From assembly GCF_009755725.1 (NCBI RefSeq), contig NZ_CP046619.1, positions 434,001 through 498,000 on the forward strand: a DNA stretch of 64,000 bases, in the 5' to 3' direction. Shown in pieces: positions 53,399 to 62,576 of this stretch (positions within the stretch are counted from its first letter, which is position 1; each line of letters begins with the position of its first letter). The stretch is from Diaminobutyricimonas sp. LJ205. Lineage in GTDB: Bacteria; Actinomycetota; Actinomycetes; Actinomycetales; Microbacteriaceae. Position numbers and translations under genes: made by a program. Under the pieces are notes generated by a model. That model was not told the DNA's origin and ran no database searches. It saw only the letters and a program-made list of their open reading frames with translations.

Positions 53399-54575
53399 CA
53401 AGCGCCTCCTCCTCGCGGTCACGATTGACGATTCACTTCAGTTCCTAAATGGTTTCCCGGAACTGTTGGTCTCGCGTGGCTGGGAAGTGCACGTCGTAGC
53501 CACGCCTGGCCCGCGGCTTTCGAAATTGTCCGAGACAGATGGCGTCATCACTCATCCGCTTTCCATGCGGCGAGAGCCGAGCCTGATGCACGATTTCCAG
53601 GCGCTCTGGCATTGGATCAGACTCGTGAGGCGGATTCGGCCGGACATCGTGTCGGTTGGCACTCCCAAGGCCGGGCTTCTTGGGTCAGTAGCCGCAGCCG
53701 TTGGGCGCGTGCCACGCCGAATCTATCTCCTACGAGGGCTGCGAATGGAAACGAGTGTCGGCTGGCGAAAACGCGTTCTCGCAACAATGGAACGTGTTGC
53801 CGCAACGTGTTCAACCAGTGTCGTGGTCATCAGCGAGAGCCTCCGCAGCCGTGCGATCGAATTGCGCCTCGTACCGGCTGCGAAGGCTCGGGTCTTGGGA
53901 TCCGGCAGTTCCAACGGGGTCGATCTTGATTCGTTCGATCCGGCACGGTACTCGGTCGCGGAGGTGGAGAACCTCCGAAGGGAACTGGGCTTAGCACCGG
54001 AGGCTACGACCATAGGCTATGTCGGCCGTCTCACTCGCGACAAAGGCCTATTCGACTTGGTCGACGCGGCGCGCTTGGTAAACGAAAACGGCACCCCGCT
54101 TCAACTTCTCATCGTGGGCGGCGTGGATGATGAATCCGGGCGAGCAGCAGTGAAGGCGCTTGAATCTCTGCAGATCCCCGTCGCGCTCGCTGGTCATGTG
54201 ACCGATCCGGCGATCTACTTCGCCCTGATGGACATATTCTGTCTGCCGAGCCACCGCGAGGGGTTCGGGAACGTCGTGATCGAGGCTTCAGCAATGGAGG
54301 TTCCTGTGATCGCTTCCCGGGCCACCGGAATTGTGGATGCCGTCGTCGACGGTCAGACAGGAATCCTCGTCCCTGTATCGAGTCCTCCGATGCTCGCCGG
54401 CGCGATCGATCGACTCATCAGATCACCTGAAGTGGCCCACCGGATGGGCAAAACTGGCCGGGAGTGGGTGCGAGTTAACTTCGATCGCCAGACCGTGCAG
54501 ACGTTGTACGCGGATGACCTAGATGCCGAAATCGGCGCGATCAAGAGCATCGCTCCGGTCGGGGATCGCCCATGA
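53391..54575 (+). CDS. GT4 glycosyltransferase
   Basis: Protein of 394 aa, GT-B fold: KRLLLAVTIDDSLQFLNGF at the start, RRIYLLRGLRMETSVG, then TIGYVGRLTRDKGLFDLV and SHREGFGNVVIEASAMEVPVI with the donor E-x7-E. The acceptor side resembles transferases that add the second sugar to lipid-linked HexNAc. GTG 53391 overlaps the end of the epimerase gene by 8 bp; the longer frame from 53226 is not used. Confidence 0.86.
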   Translation: MSNKRLLLAVTIDDSLQFLNGFPELLVSRGWEVHVVATPGPRLSKLSETDGVITHPLSMRREPSLMHDFQALWHWIRLVRRIRPDIVSVGTPKAGLLGSVAAAVGRVPRRIYLLRGLRMETSVGWRKRVLATMERVAATCSTSVVVISESLRSRAIELRLVPAAKARVLGSGSSNGVDLDSFDPARYSVAEVENLRRELGLAPEATTIGYVGRLTRDKGLFDLVDAARLVNENGTPLQLLIVGGVDDESGRAAVKALESLQIPVALAGHVTDPAIYFALMDIFCLPSHREGFGNVVIEASAMEVPVIASRATGIVDAVVDGQTGILVPVSSPPMLAGAIDRLIRSPEVAHRMGKTGREWVRVNFDRQTVQTLYADDLDAEIGAIKSIAPVGDRP

Positions 54576-55780
54576 GTTCAACCGGCAAGGCACGCCGAAT
54601 CTACTTCGCGGTGCAAACTCGGTTTCACCGTGACAACGAGGGACGCATTCGAACGAACTTCGGCTACGCACGCTACGACGCTTGGCGCCCGTACCTCCAA
54701 GCGGCCGCTGAAGTGATTATCATCGGACGTGTCTCGAATATTCGTCAGGACGGTGGGACGCTCGTAGAAGGTCCCGGTGTGCGCGTCCTCGCCGTCCCGT
54801 TTTTTCACGGTGCGCGGCAGATAGTAATTAGGATGCCAACCGTTCGCCGATTTCTGAAGCGCGCTCTCGACGATCCAGACGCTTTGTATGCGGCGCGTTT
54901 CCCAAGCGTCTTGGGGAGCATGGTTAGGCAGCGTGCCCGCCAGCTGGGGGCGCCCTTCGTCGCCCAGATAGTCGGTGACCCCGAAGAGGTCCTCAAAGCG
55001 GGCGCTGGGGGGCGGTTTGGTCGACTGTTGGCTCCAATCGCCAAGAAGGCACTTGCCCATGATGTGTCCCAATCGGATGCCGTGATTTACGTGACGCGGC
55101 GGACTCTCCAAGCGAAATACCCTGCCGCCCCTAGCGCGCACACACTCGTCAGATCGAATGTGGAGTTGTCAGAGGCGAGCTTTGCTGACCGATCCCGTGA
55201 CTATCAAGCGCATCCTCTCGGCTCCCCGGTTCGCATCCTGACGGCAGGCAGCCAGGATCAGGAGTACAAAGGGCATCACACGCTGATAGACGCCACGGCG
55301 ATCCTACGAAACCGCGGGATCGATGTGGAGTGTGTGATCGTCGGTGGCGGGAAGTATCACGAAAACCTGATCAGCCGGGCGAGAGCCAAGGTTGGGTCGC
55401 ATGGCATTACCTTCACGGGTCATCTTGCGACCGCCGATGATGTTCGAAATGAGATTCTGAAAGCCGATCTCTTCGCGATGCCTTCCCTGACCGAGGGCCT
55501 TCCGCGTGTCCTTATCGAGGCAATGGCGACGGGAATCGTGTGTATTGGGTCGCGGGTAGGCGGTATTCCGGAGCTACTGCCGCACGAATCACTTTTTACC
55601 CCGGGCGATGCCAACGAACTCGCGGACCTCATTCAGCGACTCGTTGACGATCAGAGATCTCTCACAAGACTGGCTGCCGAAAGCATGCTTAGAGCACGTG
55701 AGATTGCGGACTCGTTCTCGGGCGACCGTCTGCTGTCGGCATTCCTGCTGGACGTTTCGCAGGGTCCGAAGCCCTCGTGA
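54572..55780 (+). CDS. GT4 glycosyltransferase
   Basis: Protein of 402 aa, GT-B fold with less typical N-terminus (RRIYFAVQTRFHRDNEGRIR). Donor domain: VRILTAGSQDQEYKGHHTLI and PSLTEGLPRVLIEAMATGIV, with Glu pair E-G-L-P-R-V-L-I-E. It overlaps both neighbours by 4 bp. Codon use is less GC-rich than in the first 20 kb of the window. Confidence 0.85.
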   Translation: MSSTGKARRIYFAVQTRFHRDNEGRIRTNFGYARYDAWRPYLQAAAEVIIIGRVSNIRQDGGTLVEGPGVRVLAVPFFHGARQIVIRMPTVRRFLKRALDDPDALYAARFPSVLGSMVRQRARQLGAPFVAQIVGDPEEVLKAGAGGRFGRLLAPIAKKALAHDVSQSDAVIYVTRRTLQAKYPAAPSAHTLVRSNVELSEASFADRSRDYQAHPLGSPVRILTAGSQDQEYKGHHTLIDATAILRNRGIDVECVIVGGGKYHENLISRARAKVGSHGITFTGHLATADDVRNEILKADLFAMPSLTEGLPRVLIEAMATGIVCIGSRVGGIPELLPHESLFTPGDANELADLIQRLVDDQRSLTRLAAESMLRAREIADSFSGDRLLSAFLLDVSQGPKPS

Positions 55781-56940
55781 GCCATACAGGATCTCAGGAC
55801 GCACCGACTCCGCGGGAGCGAAGCCATGTGACCCACTTTTTCAGTCGGCTCAATCAGGGCGGCGCAGAACTCCGAACCATCGAGCTGGTGGAAAAGTCTG
55901 AATACTCGTTCGATTTCGTAGCGTTATCTGGCGAAGGTGGCTCCCTCGAACCCCGGCTAATAGAAGGTGGGCACTCAGTCTTCCGCTGCCGTCAGAGCAT
56001 TCGGTCCATAATGAGGCTAGCTCGCCTTATGCGTGATCGGAACATCCGTGTCGCTCACATCCACCTTGGAGCTGCATCTGCCCTGCCCTTGTTGGCGGCC
56101 GTGCTCGCCGGGGTTCGCAAGAGGGTGGTTCACTTTCGGAGTGACACAGTTGGTGGGCGTCGGACCCTCGCCAAGAGTGTCCGGCTGGCGGCATCTCGGG
56201 CCGCAGTTGGTATGTTCGCGACAGATATCGTAGGTGTCAGCCCTGGTTCGCTATCGAGTGGTTGGCGCGCGAGGTGGAGGTCTGACCCTCGCTGCAGGGT
56301 TATTCCCAACGGAATAGACGCGGGCGAGATCAGGGAGAAAGGGGCAAAAGGATCTAGCCTGGTTCGGCGCGACGATGCCCTCATACGCGTTGCGAACGTC
56401 GGCCGGGTGGATCCCGACAAGAACAGGGCCCGCGCTGTACGAATATGGGCGGCACTCGCGCGCGAACATCCGGCCTCGATGGACCTTGTGGGTGATATCA
56501 ATGAGGACGTGCGGGCGACCATTCACGAAGTCGCGAATGAGGTAGTGGGGCCGTATCTGCGCGTTGTAGGCGATTCATCCGACGTTCCCTCATACCTCTA
56601 CGCCGCGGACGTATTGCTTGTCACGTCAGTCCGTGAGGGATTGCCTGGAGTTGTATTGGAGTCGCTCGCTTGCGGAACTCCTGTCGTATCAAGCGCGCTT
56701 CCCGGCGTGGAATGGATCCGCGAATCGGTGCCGGGAGTGACCGTGGTGCCGCTAGAAGCTAGGGATGAAGACTGGGCCGCCGCTCTTGTCTCCGCCAAGT
56801 TCGCAGATCGCGAGGCGATTCGCAATGGATTTGATGTCGGCCCGTTCACCATGGATGTGGCGCTAGCGAACTTCCTTGACTTATGGGGACTGTCGAACCG
56901 GACCGCGCTTTCAAGGGGCGGGGAGTCGTATGAGAACTGA
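55777..56940 (+). CDS. GT4 glycosyltransferase
   Basis: Protein of 387 aa: VTHFFSRLNQGGAELRTIEL at the N-terminus (the GGAE loop), ALIRVANVGRVDPDKNRARA, and VLLVTSVREGLPGVVLESLACGTPVV in the donor domain. GTG 55777 overlaps the previous stop. The end overlaps the polymerase gene by 11 bp. Confidence 0.85.
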   Translation: MSHTGSQDAPTPRERSHVTHFFSRLNQGGAELRTIELVEKSEYSFDFVALSGEGGSLEPRLIEGGHSVFRCRQSIRSIMRLARLMRDRNIRVAHIHLGAASALPLLAAVLAGVRKRVVHFRSDTVGGRRTLAKSVRLAASRAAVGMFATDIVGVSPGSLSSGWRARWRSDPRCRVIPNGIDAGEIREKGAKGSSLVRRDDALIRVANVGRVDPDKNRARAVRIWAALAREHPASMDLVGDINEDVRATIHEVANEVVGPYLRVVGDSSDVPSYLYAADVLLVTSVREGLPGVVLESLACGTPVVSSALPGVEWIRESVPGVTVVPLEARDEDWAAALVSAKFADREAIRNGFDVGPFTMDVALANFLDLWGLSNRTALSRGGESYEN

Positions 56941-58330
56941 GTCGAACATGCTCCCAAAGCAACCGACGGCGTTCCACCTCGTTGGTTGGGTCGCCATCGC
57001 ATTCCTCATGCTGTTTCAATCTTTTGCGGCACAACCAACCAACGCGATCCTGGCGGCCGAGAGTCTTGTCATCGCGGGTGCCGCGATACTTACATTTTCA
57101 AGAATCTTGCCGGGGTCCTTCTGGTCGCCGGCCTCGATCTTTCTCTTAGTGCTAGCCCTGTTCCATTTGGGCCTAGCGCCATTCTGGCTGCTGGACATTG
57201 ACCCTCGTCTTCCTCGCGCAGAAGACTATCTCTGGTTCTATGGCATCTCGGGCGCCTTCGCCCTTCAGCTGTCAATGTGGGGAATGGTTGCCTACACCCT
57301 GGCCGTTACGTTGCGTGCCCACACCCGAAGGCATATTAGCGTGCCGCGGGAACCACGATCCTTCGTGGTGACCGGACGGGCATACTCCCGTTGGGGGGCC
57401 GTATTGCTCATCGGGTCCGTAGCCTGGTGGTTCCTGCTGTCGGTCGGCGCTGGCGGAGTGGGAATTCTGTTTGGCTCGTACAGTCAATATCTCCGGGCAA
57501 CTAGTTCGACGAGCGTGGACGACATTTACTACGCAATCGGCGTGGGCCTGGGGCTCACGTTGGTAGCACGTGCGGATACTGTCCTGAGCAAAGCGGGGCT
57601 CTTCTGTTTTCTCGGCTTTGCTTTCATAGCATTCTTCATCGGGCTGCGTGGAGAAGTGTTGTTTCCTCTGGCCGTCGGGGCCACAGTACTGGCGATGAGG
57701 CGAAGAATGCCGAACGGGGCCCTGACGATTCTGTTCCTTATAATCGTTCTCACTGTGGTCAATGGCGCCAAGCAAATTCGCCAGGTGGGTATCTCAAACG
57801 CTGATTTTGACTGGGCACAGGCGAGCCCCCTGGCTGCTTTAGGAGAACTCGGGTCGTCGTTGCGTGTAGTGGCGACCGTGGTGGATTGGCATCACCAACT
57901 CGGAGAACCCTTTCGCATGGGAGAGACCTACGTGGTCACCATTGCGAGAGCCCTCGAATCGGTGTTTGATCCGGCGGCCCGCCTGCCAGCATCGATGGAC
58001 TTTCGACTATTCAATGCCGAAATCATGAACCGGGCTGGGGCGATCGGCGGATCGACAGCAGCGGAGGCGTACCACAACTTTGGGGTTATCGGTGTGATCG
58101 TAGGAATGGGGCTTCTTGGATGGCTTTTCGGGCACTTCTCATCGGGACCTCTCAGCGCGACGCAAATCGCGGTCTATGTCTGCCTGGCGGTGCCGCTCTT
58201 TAATCACATTCGAAACTCCTTTGTTCCTGTAGTACCTATGACAGTTGTTGCCCTGGGGTTCGTTGCGCTAGTCGTGGTGGTGTCCGGCCAGAGGCGGGCT
58301 TCAGTACCGAGCGGTCCAAATGAGAATTAG
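56930..58330 (+). CDS. O-antigen/oligosaccharide repeat-unit polymerase (Wzy-like)
   Basis: Polytopic protein of 466 aa with about ten to twelve membrane segments. Near residues 285-375 a long extracellular loop carries DWAQASPLAALGELGSSLRV and WHHQLGEPFRMGETYV, which resembles the OapA/Wzy-like 'oligosaccharide repeat unit polymerase' family; low sequence conservation is normal. It probably joins repeat units outside the membrane after flipping by the protein encoded next. ATG 56930 has GGGGCGGGGAG upstream; ATG 56948 is possible. Confidence 0.72.
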   Translation: MRTESNMLPKQPTAFHLVGWVAIAFLMLFQSFAAQPTNAILAAESLVIAGAAILTFSRILPGSFWSPASIFLLVLALFHLGLAPFWLLDIDPRLPRAEDYLWFYGISGAFALQLSMWGMVAYTLAVTLRAHTRRHISVPREPRSFVVTGRAYSRWGAVLLIGSVAWWFLLSVGAGGVGILFGSYSQYLRATSSTSVDDIYYAIGVGLGLTLVARADTVLSKAGLFCFLGFAFIAFFIGLRGEVLFPLAVGATVLAMRRRMPNGALTILFLIIVLTVVNGAKQIRQVGISNADFDWAQASPLAALGELGSSLRVVATVVDWHHQLGEPFRMGETYVVTIARALESVFDPAARLPASMDFRLFNAEIMNRAGAIGGSTAAEAYHNFGVIGVIVGMGLLGWLFGHFSSGPLSATQIAVYVCLAVPLFNHIRNSFVPVVPMTVVALGFVALVVVVSGQRRASVPSGPNEN

Positions 58331-59588
58331 ACGGCTTGTGGGAGGGCGGACGGCGGCGACGGCGAGCTGGGGTGCTTTGGCGGTCGCAGTGTCTGCTGTA
58401 ACTGGGATTCTCACCGCCCGAACGCTGGGGCCGGAGGATCGCGGCACGTTGGCGCTTGCGGTTTCGGTTGCCGGGCTCTGTGTGCTCGTTGGCGCCGCAG
58501 GAACAAACGTATCCGTTCGCCGGTTGCTTCCGCGAGGGGCGGAGGGAGTCTCACAGAGAGGGTACGAACGGCTATCGCTGAAGCTGCTCGTCCCTTTAAT
58601 GGTGATACTCCTCGGCGCGCTAATCCTGCTGGCAGGAATCATTGACTCGGAGTTCGCCGATCCGGCGGTTGCAGTCGCATTTTTCTGCTTCGGGGTGTCG
58701 TATTTTTTGTCAAACCAGCTCCTGGATTTGATGAATGCCCACGGTTGGGTTTCTGCAGCGGCACGCACAAACGCGCTCGGATCAATCGTTTGCATGGTGC
58801 TTGTCGTATTGGCAACGATTCTTGAGCTTGGGCTTGTCGCGATGATCTACTGCTATGCGGTGTCAGTCGTGGTGCAAGTTGCGCTCGCGATGAGCGCGGT
58901 AGCGCGCACAAGAACTCCCGGTCGCACGCGAGGCGGGCAGTGGGCGCTCCTTACTAATGGTGCGAGGCTGCTCGGTCTTAACCTGGGCCAGAGTCTCACA
59001 TATCGTGCTGACACCATTCTGCTCGGCGCGCTGTCAACACCAGACTCAGTGGGTCATTACGCGGTTGCCACAACGCCGGCTGCCATCCTGCGGTTACCCG
59101 CGAACGCGCTCGGTCAAGTGTCGATGCACGACGTTGCAAGCTCAGCGCAACATGTGCGCGTCACTCTACGACGTGTCCTCATTCTTGAGTCAATCCTTAT
59201 TCCGGTAGCCGGGCTGGGTTGGGTGGCGGGAGGTTGGCTGATTCCTTTCGTGTATGGTTCCGAATTTGGCACCGCCGTTGACGCGTTCCGGGTGTTGCTA
59301 CTCGCAGAGCTAGCGCTCGCGCCTTTTCTCGTGGTTTCACGCGTCCTAGCGGGAGGTGGAAGCCGCTTGGGTGCGAGCGTTTCTGGCACAGTCGGCGCGA
59401 TTGTGCTTCTGGCGCTCTGCCCATTTCTCATTCCTCCGTTGGGTGCAAGCGGAGCTGCATGGGCGAGCGTGGCGGCGTACGGAACGATGTCGCTCGCCTC
59501 GTTAGCTTTTCTCCTGTCGGGAGCCCATCATGCTCGAAACGATGCAGATAGGGCCGGTAGATCTAACCGAGGAAACTCTGCCGGGTAA
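58320..59588 (+). CDS. wzx: polysaccharide flippase (Wzx/MATE-like)
   Basis: Protein of 422 aa with about twelve to fourteen membrane segments. The opening GRTAATASWGALAVAVSAVT and ILTARTLGPEDRGTLALAVS matches the Wzx/oligosaccharide flippase N-terminus; LNLGQSLTYRADTILLGAL lies near residue 220. It would flip the lipid-linked repeat unit across the membrane for the Wzy-like polymerase. It overlaps that gene by 11 bp and ends close to a convergent block of minus-strand genes. Confidence 0.85.
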   Translation: MRIRRLVGGRTAATASWGALAVAVSAVTGILTARTLGPEDRGTLALAVSVAGLCVLVGAAGTNVSVRRLLPRGAEGVSQRGYERLSLKLLVPLMVILLGALILLAGIIDSEFADPAVAVAFFCFGVSYFLSNQLLDLMNAHGWVSAAARTNALGSIVCMVLVVLATILELGLVAMIYCYAVSVVVQVALAMSAVARTRTPGRTRGGQWALLTNGARLLGLNLGQSLTYRADTILLGALSTPDSVGHYAVATTPAAILRLPANALGQVSMHDVASSAQHVRVTLRRVLILESILIPVAGLGWVAGGWLIPFVYGSEFGTAVDAFRVLLLAELALAPFLVVSRVLAGGGSRLGASVSGTVGAIVLLALCPFLIPPLGASGAAWASVAAYGTMSLASLAFLLSGAHHARNDADRAGRSNRGNSAG

Positions 59589-59748
59589 CCGTGTATTTCG
59601 TCAGATTCGTGCGAAGCGTCCGTCTGGCCTTCTCAGCGATGAAGCGCAGACCCCCGATCTGCGGTTTTGTGGATGCGGCAAGTGCGCGCTGATCTAAGTG
59701 CAACCCGGTCGCCGAGTCTAAAGCGCGAGCGGCGCTTGCTTGCAGGGT
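59563..59748 (-). pseudogene. possible 3' remnant of a gene
   Basis: A minus-strand frame of 61 codons without ATG/GTG start reads like natural protein (ATGLHLDQRALAASTKPQIG, then LRFIAEKARRTLRTNL) and ends at TAG 59565-59563, partly under the flippase gene. It follows the acyltransferase on the same strand but in another frame. It could be the C-terminal end of a lost transferase, or chance. No family is recognised. Confidence 0.3.
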
Positions 59749-59774
59749 TCACACGTGCTCTCGCGCCTTGTCTG

Positions 59775-60323
59775 TCACTCGCCTGTTTGTTCTCTTCGGC
59801 TTGTGCGATCACTGACGACGCGTGCAGGTACTCCAGCGCTTACCTTCATGGGGGGGATGGACTTTGTTACGACAGAGCCAGCGCCCACCACAGAAGAGTC
59901 ACCGACGGTGACGCCAGGCAGAACGAACGAACGAGCGCCTAACCAGCTCAGCGCCCCAATCTCGACGGGCGCGGAGCTAACGCCTTGCGTGTGTACGGGA
60001 CGAGTGGGGTCGGGCCATGCATGGGTGTAGGTGAGCAGCACGGACTCAAATCCGATCAGGGCTCCACTCCGGATCACGAGCTGACCACGCGCATCGAGAA
60101 CCACAGAATGCGCTATGGCGCTCCCGCTCTCGATCGTGAGGTATCGCGCCCCTAGTACCTTCACCTTGCGGCTTACTTTCACGCCGTGCCCTATTTGGGC
60201 GCCCATGGCCCGAAGCATGACGATACGAGATTTTCCGAGAGCGCGATTAGGCAGGCGGGAGACTACGCCGTTGAACGCCCATTCCAGTAGCTTGTCCGAC
60301 ACGCGTCGAGCTGTGAGCTTCAT
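59775..60323 (-). CDS. hexapeptide-repeat acyltransferase
   Basis: Protein of 182 aa of the left-handed beta-helix type. Hexapeptide turns are visible throughout (IGHGVKVSRKVKVLGA; IGALSWLGARSFVLPGVTVG; SVVGAGSVVTKSIPP), and YTHAW holds a possible catalytic His. Such enzymes put acetyl groups on sugars of surface polysaccharides, in the cytoplasm. ATG 60323 is preferred to TTG 60329; TATAAC (60338-60333) lies 9 nt upstream. It follows the dehydrogenase gene by 10 bp. Confidence 0.85.
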   Translation of the reverse strand: MKLTARRVSDKLLEWAFNGVVSRLPNRALGKSRIVMLRAMGAQIGHGVKVSRKVKVLGARYLTIESGSAIAHSVVLDARGQLVIRSGALIGFESVLLTYTHAWPDPTRPVHTQGVSSAPVEIGALSWLGARSFVLPGVTVGDSSVVGAGSVVTKSIPPMKVSAGVPARVVSDRTSRREQTGE

Positions 60324-60333
60324 ACGCAAGTCG

Positions 60334-61587
60334 TTATAGCCGCTGGGCGTTGCCGCCCAATGCGTTCTTCGTGTCGAGTACGGGTGTTGTCGTGTCTCGA
60401 AGGACGTCCAAGTTGAGGTCTGAATGGTCGGTTACGAGCACCGCGATGTCAGCGTCGTTGACATTTGCGAGCGTCATGTCGATCCGTTCGACGCCTGCTG
60501 GCCAGCGCTCCACTTCAACGTGGCTGTCAGCCGCCCGCACCGTTGCACCGTACTCGTGCAGCAATTCGATCAATCGCAGCGAGGGGGACTCCCGGATGTC
60601 TCCCGTGTCTCGTTTGTAAGCGAGACCAGCCACGAACACGGTTGCGCCGTTGAGCGCTCGCCCCTGCGTATTCAGCATCGTCATCAGGCGTTGGACAACG
60701 TAATCGGGCATGTGGTCGTTGACATCATTAGCGAGTTCGACAAATCGGAAGTTCTGCCCGAGCTTTCGGCGCACTTGCCAGGACAAGTAACTCGGATCCA
60801 CAGGCAGGCAATGTCCGCCAACCCCTGGGCCGGGAGTGAATCGCATGAACCCAAACGGCTTAGTGGACGCGGCGTCGATGGACTCCCAGACATTCACCCC
60901 GAGCTGATTTGCGAAAATGGCGAGCTCATTAACCAGCGCAATGTTTACGTGCCGAAATGTGTTCTCGAGGAGCTTTGTCAGTTCAGCTTCCTTCGGGGAG
61001 CTCACCGGCACTGTCTGGTCAACCAGGCTGTCGTAAAACTCCTTCACCGAAGTCAAAGAATCAGCGTCGATCCCGGACACAACCTTTGGAGTCTCCTTGA
61101 ACCCCCAGGTCTTGTTTCCCGGGTCGATTCGTTCGGGGCTGTAACCAACGTGAAAGTCATCGCCTGCGATGAGGCCTGACCCTGACTCAAGAATCGGCAC
61201 AAGGAGTTCCTCGGTCGTGCCTGGATACGTAGTGGATTCAAGAATGACCGTAGCTCCGCGCCGAAGGCCGACCGCCAGAGATGCCGCTGCGCTTTCAATG
61301 AACGACAAGTCGGGAAGGCTTTCCCGGAGTGGAGTCGGCACTGTTATTACCGCTACATCGAAGTCATGTGTGTCTGCATAATCCGAGGTTGGAAGGTACC
61401 TGCCCGATGCGAGTGCGGACCGAAGCGTTTCTGTCGAGACGTCGTCCACATAAGATTCGCCTGCTTTGAGGGACTGAACTCGGGGGAGGTCAAGGTCGAC
61501 GCCGACGACCGTGTGGCCCACACCCACTCCCCGCATGGCGACGGGTAGGCCGACATAGCCCTGACCAACGACAACGACCTTTGACAT
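60334..61587 (-). CDS. UDP-N-acetyl-hexosamine (mannosamine-type) 6-dehydrogenase
   Basis: Protein of 417 aa of the UDP-sugar dehydrogenase family, WecC/WbpA-like rather than Ugd-like: VVVVGQGYVGLPVAMRGVGV at the NAD site, ESTTYPGTTEELL, GYSPERIDPGN and the catalytic Cys in GPGVGGHCLPVDPSYL. The phrase YSPERIDPGN is typical of enzymes that oxidise UDP-GlcNAc or UDP-ManNAc to the uronate. The resulting acidic amino sugar may be a repeat-unit component. It heads a two-gene unit with the acyltransferase. Confidence 0.92.
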   Translation of the reverse strand: MSKVVVVGQGYVGLPVAMRGVGVGHTVVGVDLDLPRVQSLKAGESYVDDVSTETLRSALASGRYLPTSDYADTHDFDVAVITVPTPLRESLPDLSFIESAAASLAVGLRRGATVILESTTYPGTTEELLVPILESGSGLIAGDDFHVGYSPERIDPGNKTWGFKETPKVVSGIDADSLTSVKEFYDSLVDQTVPVSSPKEAELTKLLENTFRHVNIALVNELAIFANQLGVNVWESIDAASTKPFGFMRFTPGPGVGGHCLPVDPSYLSWQVRRKLGQNFRFVELANDVNDHMPDYVVQRLMTMLNTQGRALNGATVFVAGLAYKRDTGDIRESPSLRLIELLHEYGATVRAADSHVEVERWPAGVERIDMTLANVNDADIAVLVTDHSDLNLDVLRDTTTPVLDTKNALGGNAQRL

Positions 61588-61769
61588 CTAATATCCATTC
61601 GAGACCTATGCGGAACACTTGAGCGCTCCCCAAAAAACCCTAACGGATCAAATTCACCTTCCGATGCCAAAACCCGCGCACGCTGATATTGGGGTGAGAT
61701 CGTTTCCAACTTGACACCTGTGACCGATGCCGTGCTCGACTGCGTCGCGGTCAAGCAGTAGGCAATCGT

Positions 61770-62351
61770 TCATCGGCGAAACGGGTTACGAGGCAATCGA
61801 TTAGTGAGTCTGGTCCTATAGATAAATGCTCCGAGGCCAAGCAGCAGCGCTAGAACCAAGCTGCTGCCGAGCGCAACCAACGCGAGCAGGGGCGGGCCCG
61901 AGTCTCCTTCCTCGTTGCTGAAGTCGGTGTCCCATGTGAAGGTCGCCGGCTCAGGGGCTGAACTCGGCGTTGGCTCCATCGTGACACTTGGAGTGGGCAG
62001 TGGAGCCGTGCTTTCTGCAGGCTCCGGCATCGCCGAAGGCGTAGGTGACGGAGATACTCGTACCATTCCTCCGGGGCGCGTTCTGGTGCGTGGCGACTCG
62101 ACTGTAGGTGCCTGAGTAGCTGGCGGGGCGACAGTCTCGTTGGGCTCCGGCTCGCGAACGGGCTCAGAGGTTGGCTCCGGTTCCGGTTCCGGTTCCGGTT
62201 CCGGGTCGGGTTCCGGCTCAGGCGCCGGAGAAGTGGGCGGCTCTGTGGCGGTCGGTTCTTCGGGATTCGCCCAGGCAACGCCCGGACCTGAGAAAAGGGT
62301 AAGGCCAATCGCAAGGGCCAACGCGACGGCGGCTGAGCGAACCGACCTCAT
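61770..62351 (-). CDS. Pro/Glu-rich secreted protein with C-terminal membrane anchor
   Basis: Protein of 193 aa. A signal peptide (AAVALALAIGLTLFSGPGVAWA) is followed by a low-complexity stretch with (PE)n repeats at about 45-65, encoded by a ccggtt hexamer array, and Pro/Ser/Thr sequence to about 140. A C-terminal span (LLALVALGSSLVLALLLGLG) and a basic tail (YRTRLTNRLPRNPFRR) anchor it. The layout recalls sortase substrates, but no LPxTG-like motif precedes the span. It may be a stalk or wall-spanning protein. ATG 62351 or 62354 starts it. Confidence 0.75.
   Translation of the reverse strand: MRSVRSAAVALALAIGLTLFSGPGVAWANPEEPTATEPPTSPAPEPEPDPEPEPEPEPEPTSEPVREPEPNETVAPPATQAPTVESPRTRTRPGGMVRVSPSPTPSAMPEPAESTAPLPTPSVTMEPTPSSAPEPATFTWDTDFSNEEGDSGPPLLALVALGSSLVLALLLGLGAFIYRTRLTNRLPRNPFRR
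62176..62211. repeat. ccggtt hexamer repeat array
   Basis: About six copies of CTCCGG/TTCCGG-type hexamers, encoding Pro-Glu repeats in the surface protein. Such arrays can change length by slippage. Confidence 0.7.
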
Positions 62352-62364
62352 CACGGGCCATCCT

Positions 62365-62511
62365 TTACGGGCTGAGCGTCAGGGCAACGAACGTGAAACC
62401 AACTGCCGCAGTCGCGGCGATGACCAGCACGGTGTGGAGCAGCCACTTCGTACTGCGCCCTCGGTTGAGAAATACTCTATGGGATTGCTGCTCTGGGCGG
62501 ACTCTTGACAC
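62365..62511 (-). CDS. small 48-aa single-span membrane protein
   Basis: Protein of 48 aa, hydrophilic N-terminus (VSRVRPEQQSHRVFLNRGRS) and one C-terminal membrane span (LLHTVLVIAATAAVGFTFVA). GTG 62511 is proposed as start because TAAAGT ends 7 nt upstream. The stop lies 14 bp before the start of the Pro/Glu-rich protein, whose ribosome-binding site (AAAGGATGG) is in that gap, so both probably share one mRNA. Function unknown; a possible partner of the surface protein. Confidence 0.5.
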   Translation of the reverse strand: MSRVRPEQQSHRVFLNRGRSTKWLLHTVLVIAATAAVGFTFVALTLSP

Positions 62512-62518
62512 AGAGTCG

Positions 62519-62524
62519 ACTTTA
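62519..62524 (-). promoter_or_regulatory. -10-like hexamer of small membrane protein gene (leaderless)
   Basis: TAAAGT, minus strand, 7 nt before GTG 62511. Confidence 0.45.
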
Positions 62525-62576
62525 GTGGGATTGATACCGGAATGTGGACACCCGCGCAAGGGCGTCACAAGAACTG

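Noticed and set aside
59667-59942. A 91-codon plus-strand ORF (starting MWMRQVRADLS) near the flippase end
   Set aside because: It runs antisense to the acyltransferase and has no ribosome-binding site or domain; a Cys-containing hydrophobic stretch that looks like a lipobox is coincidental.
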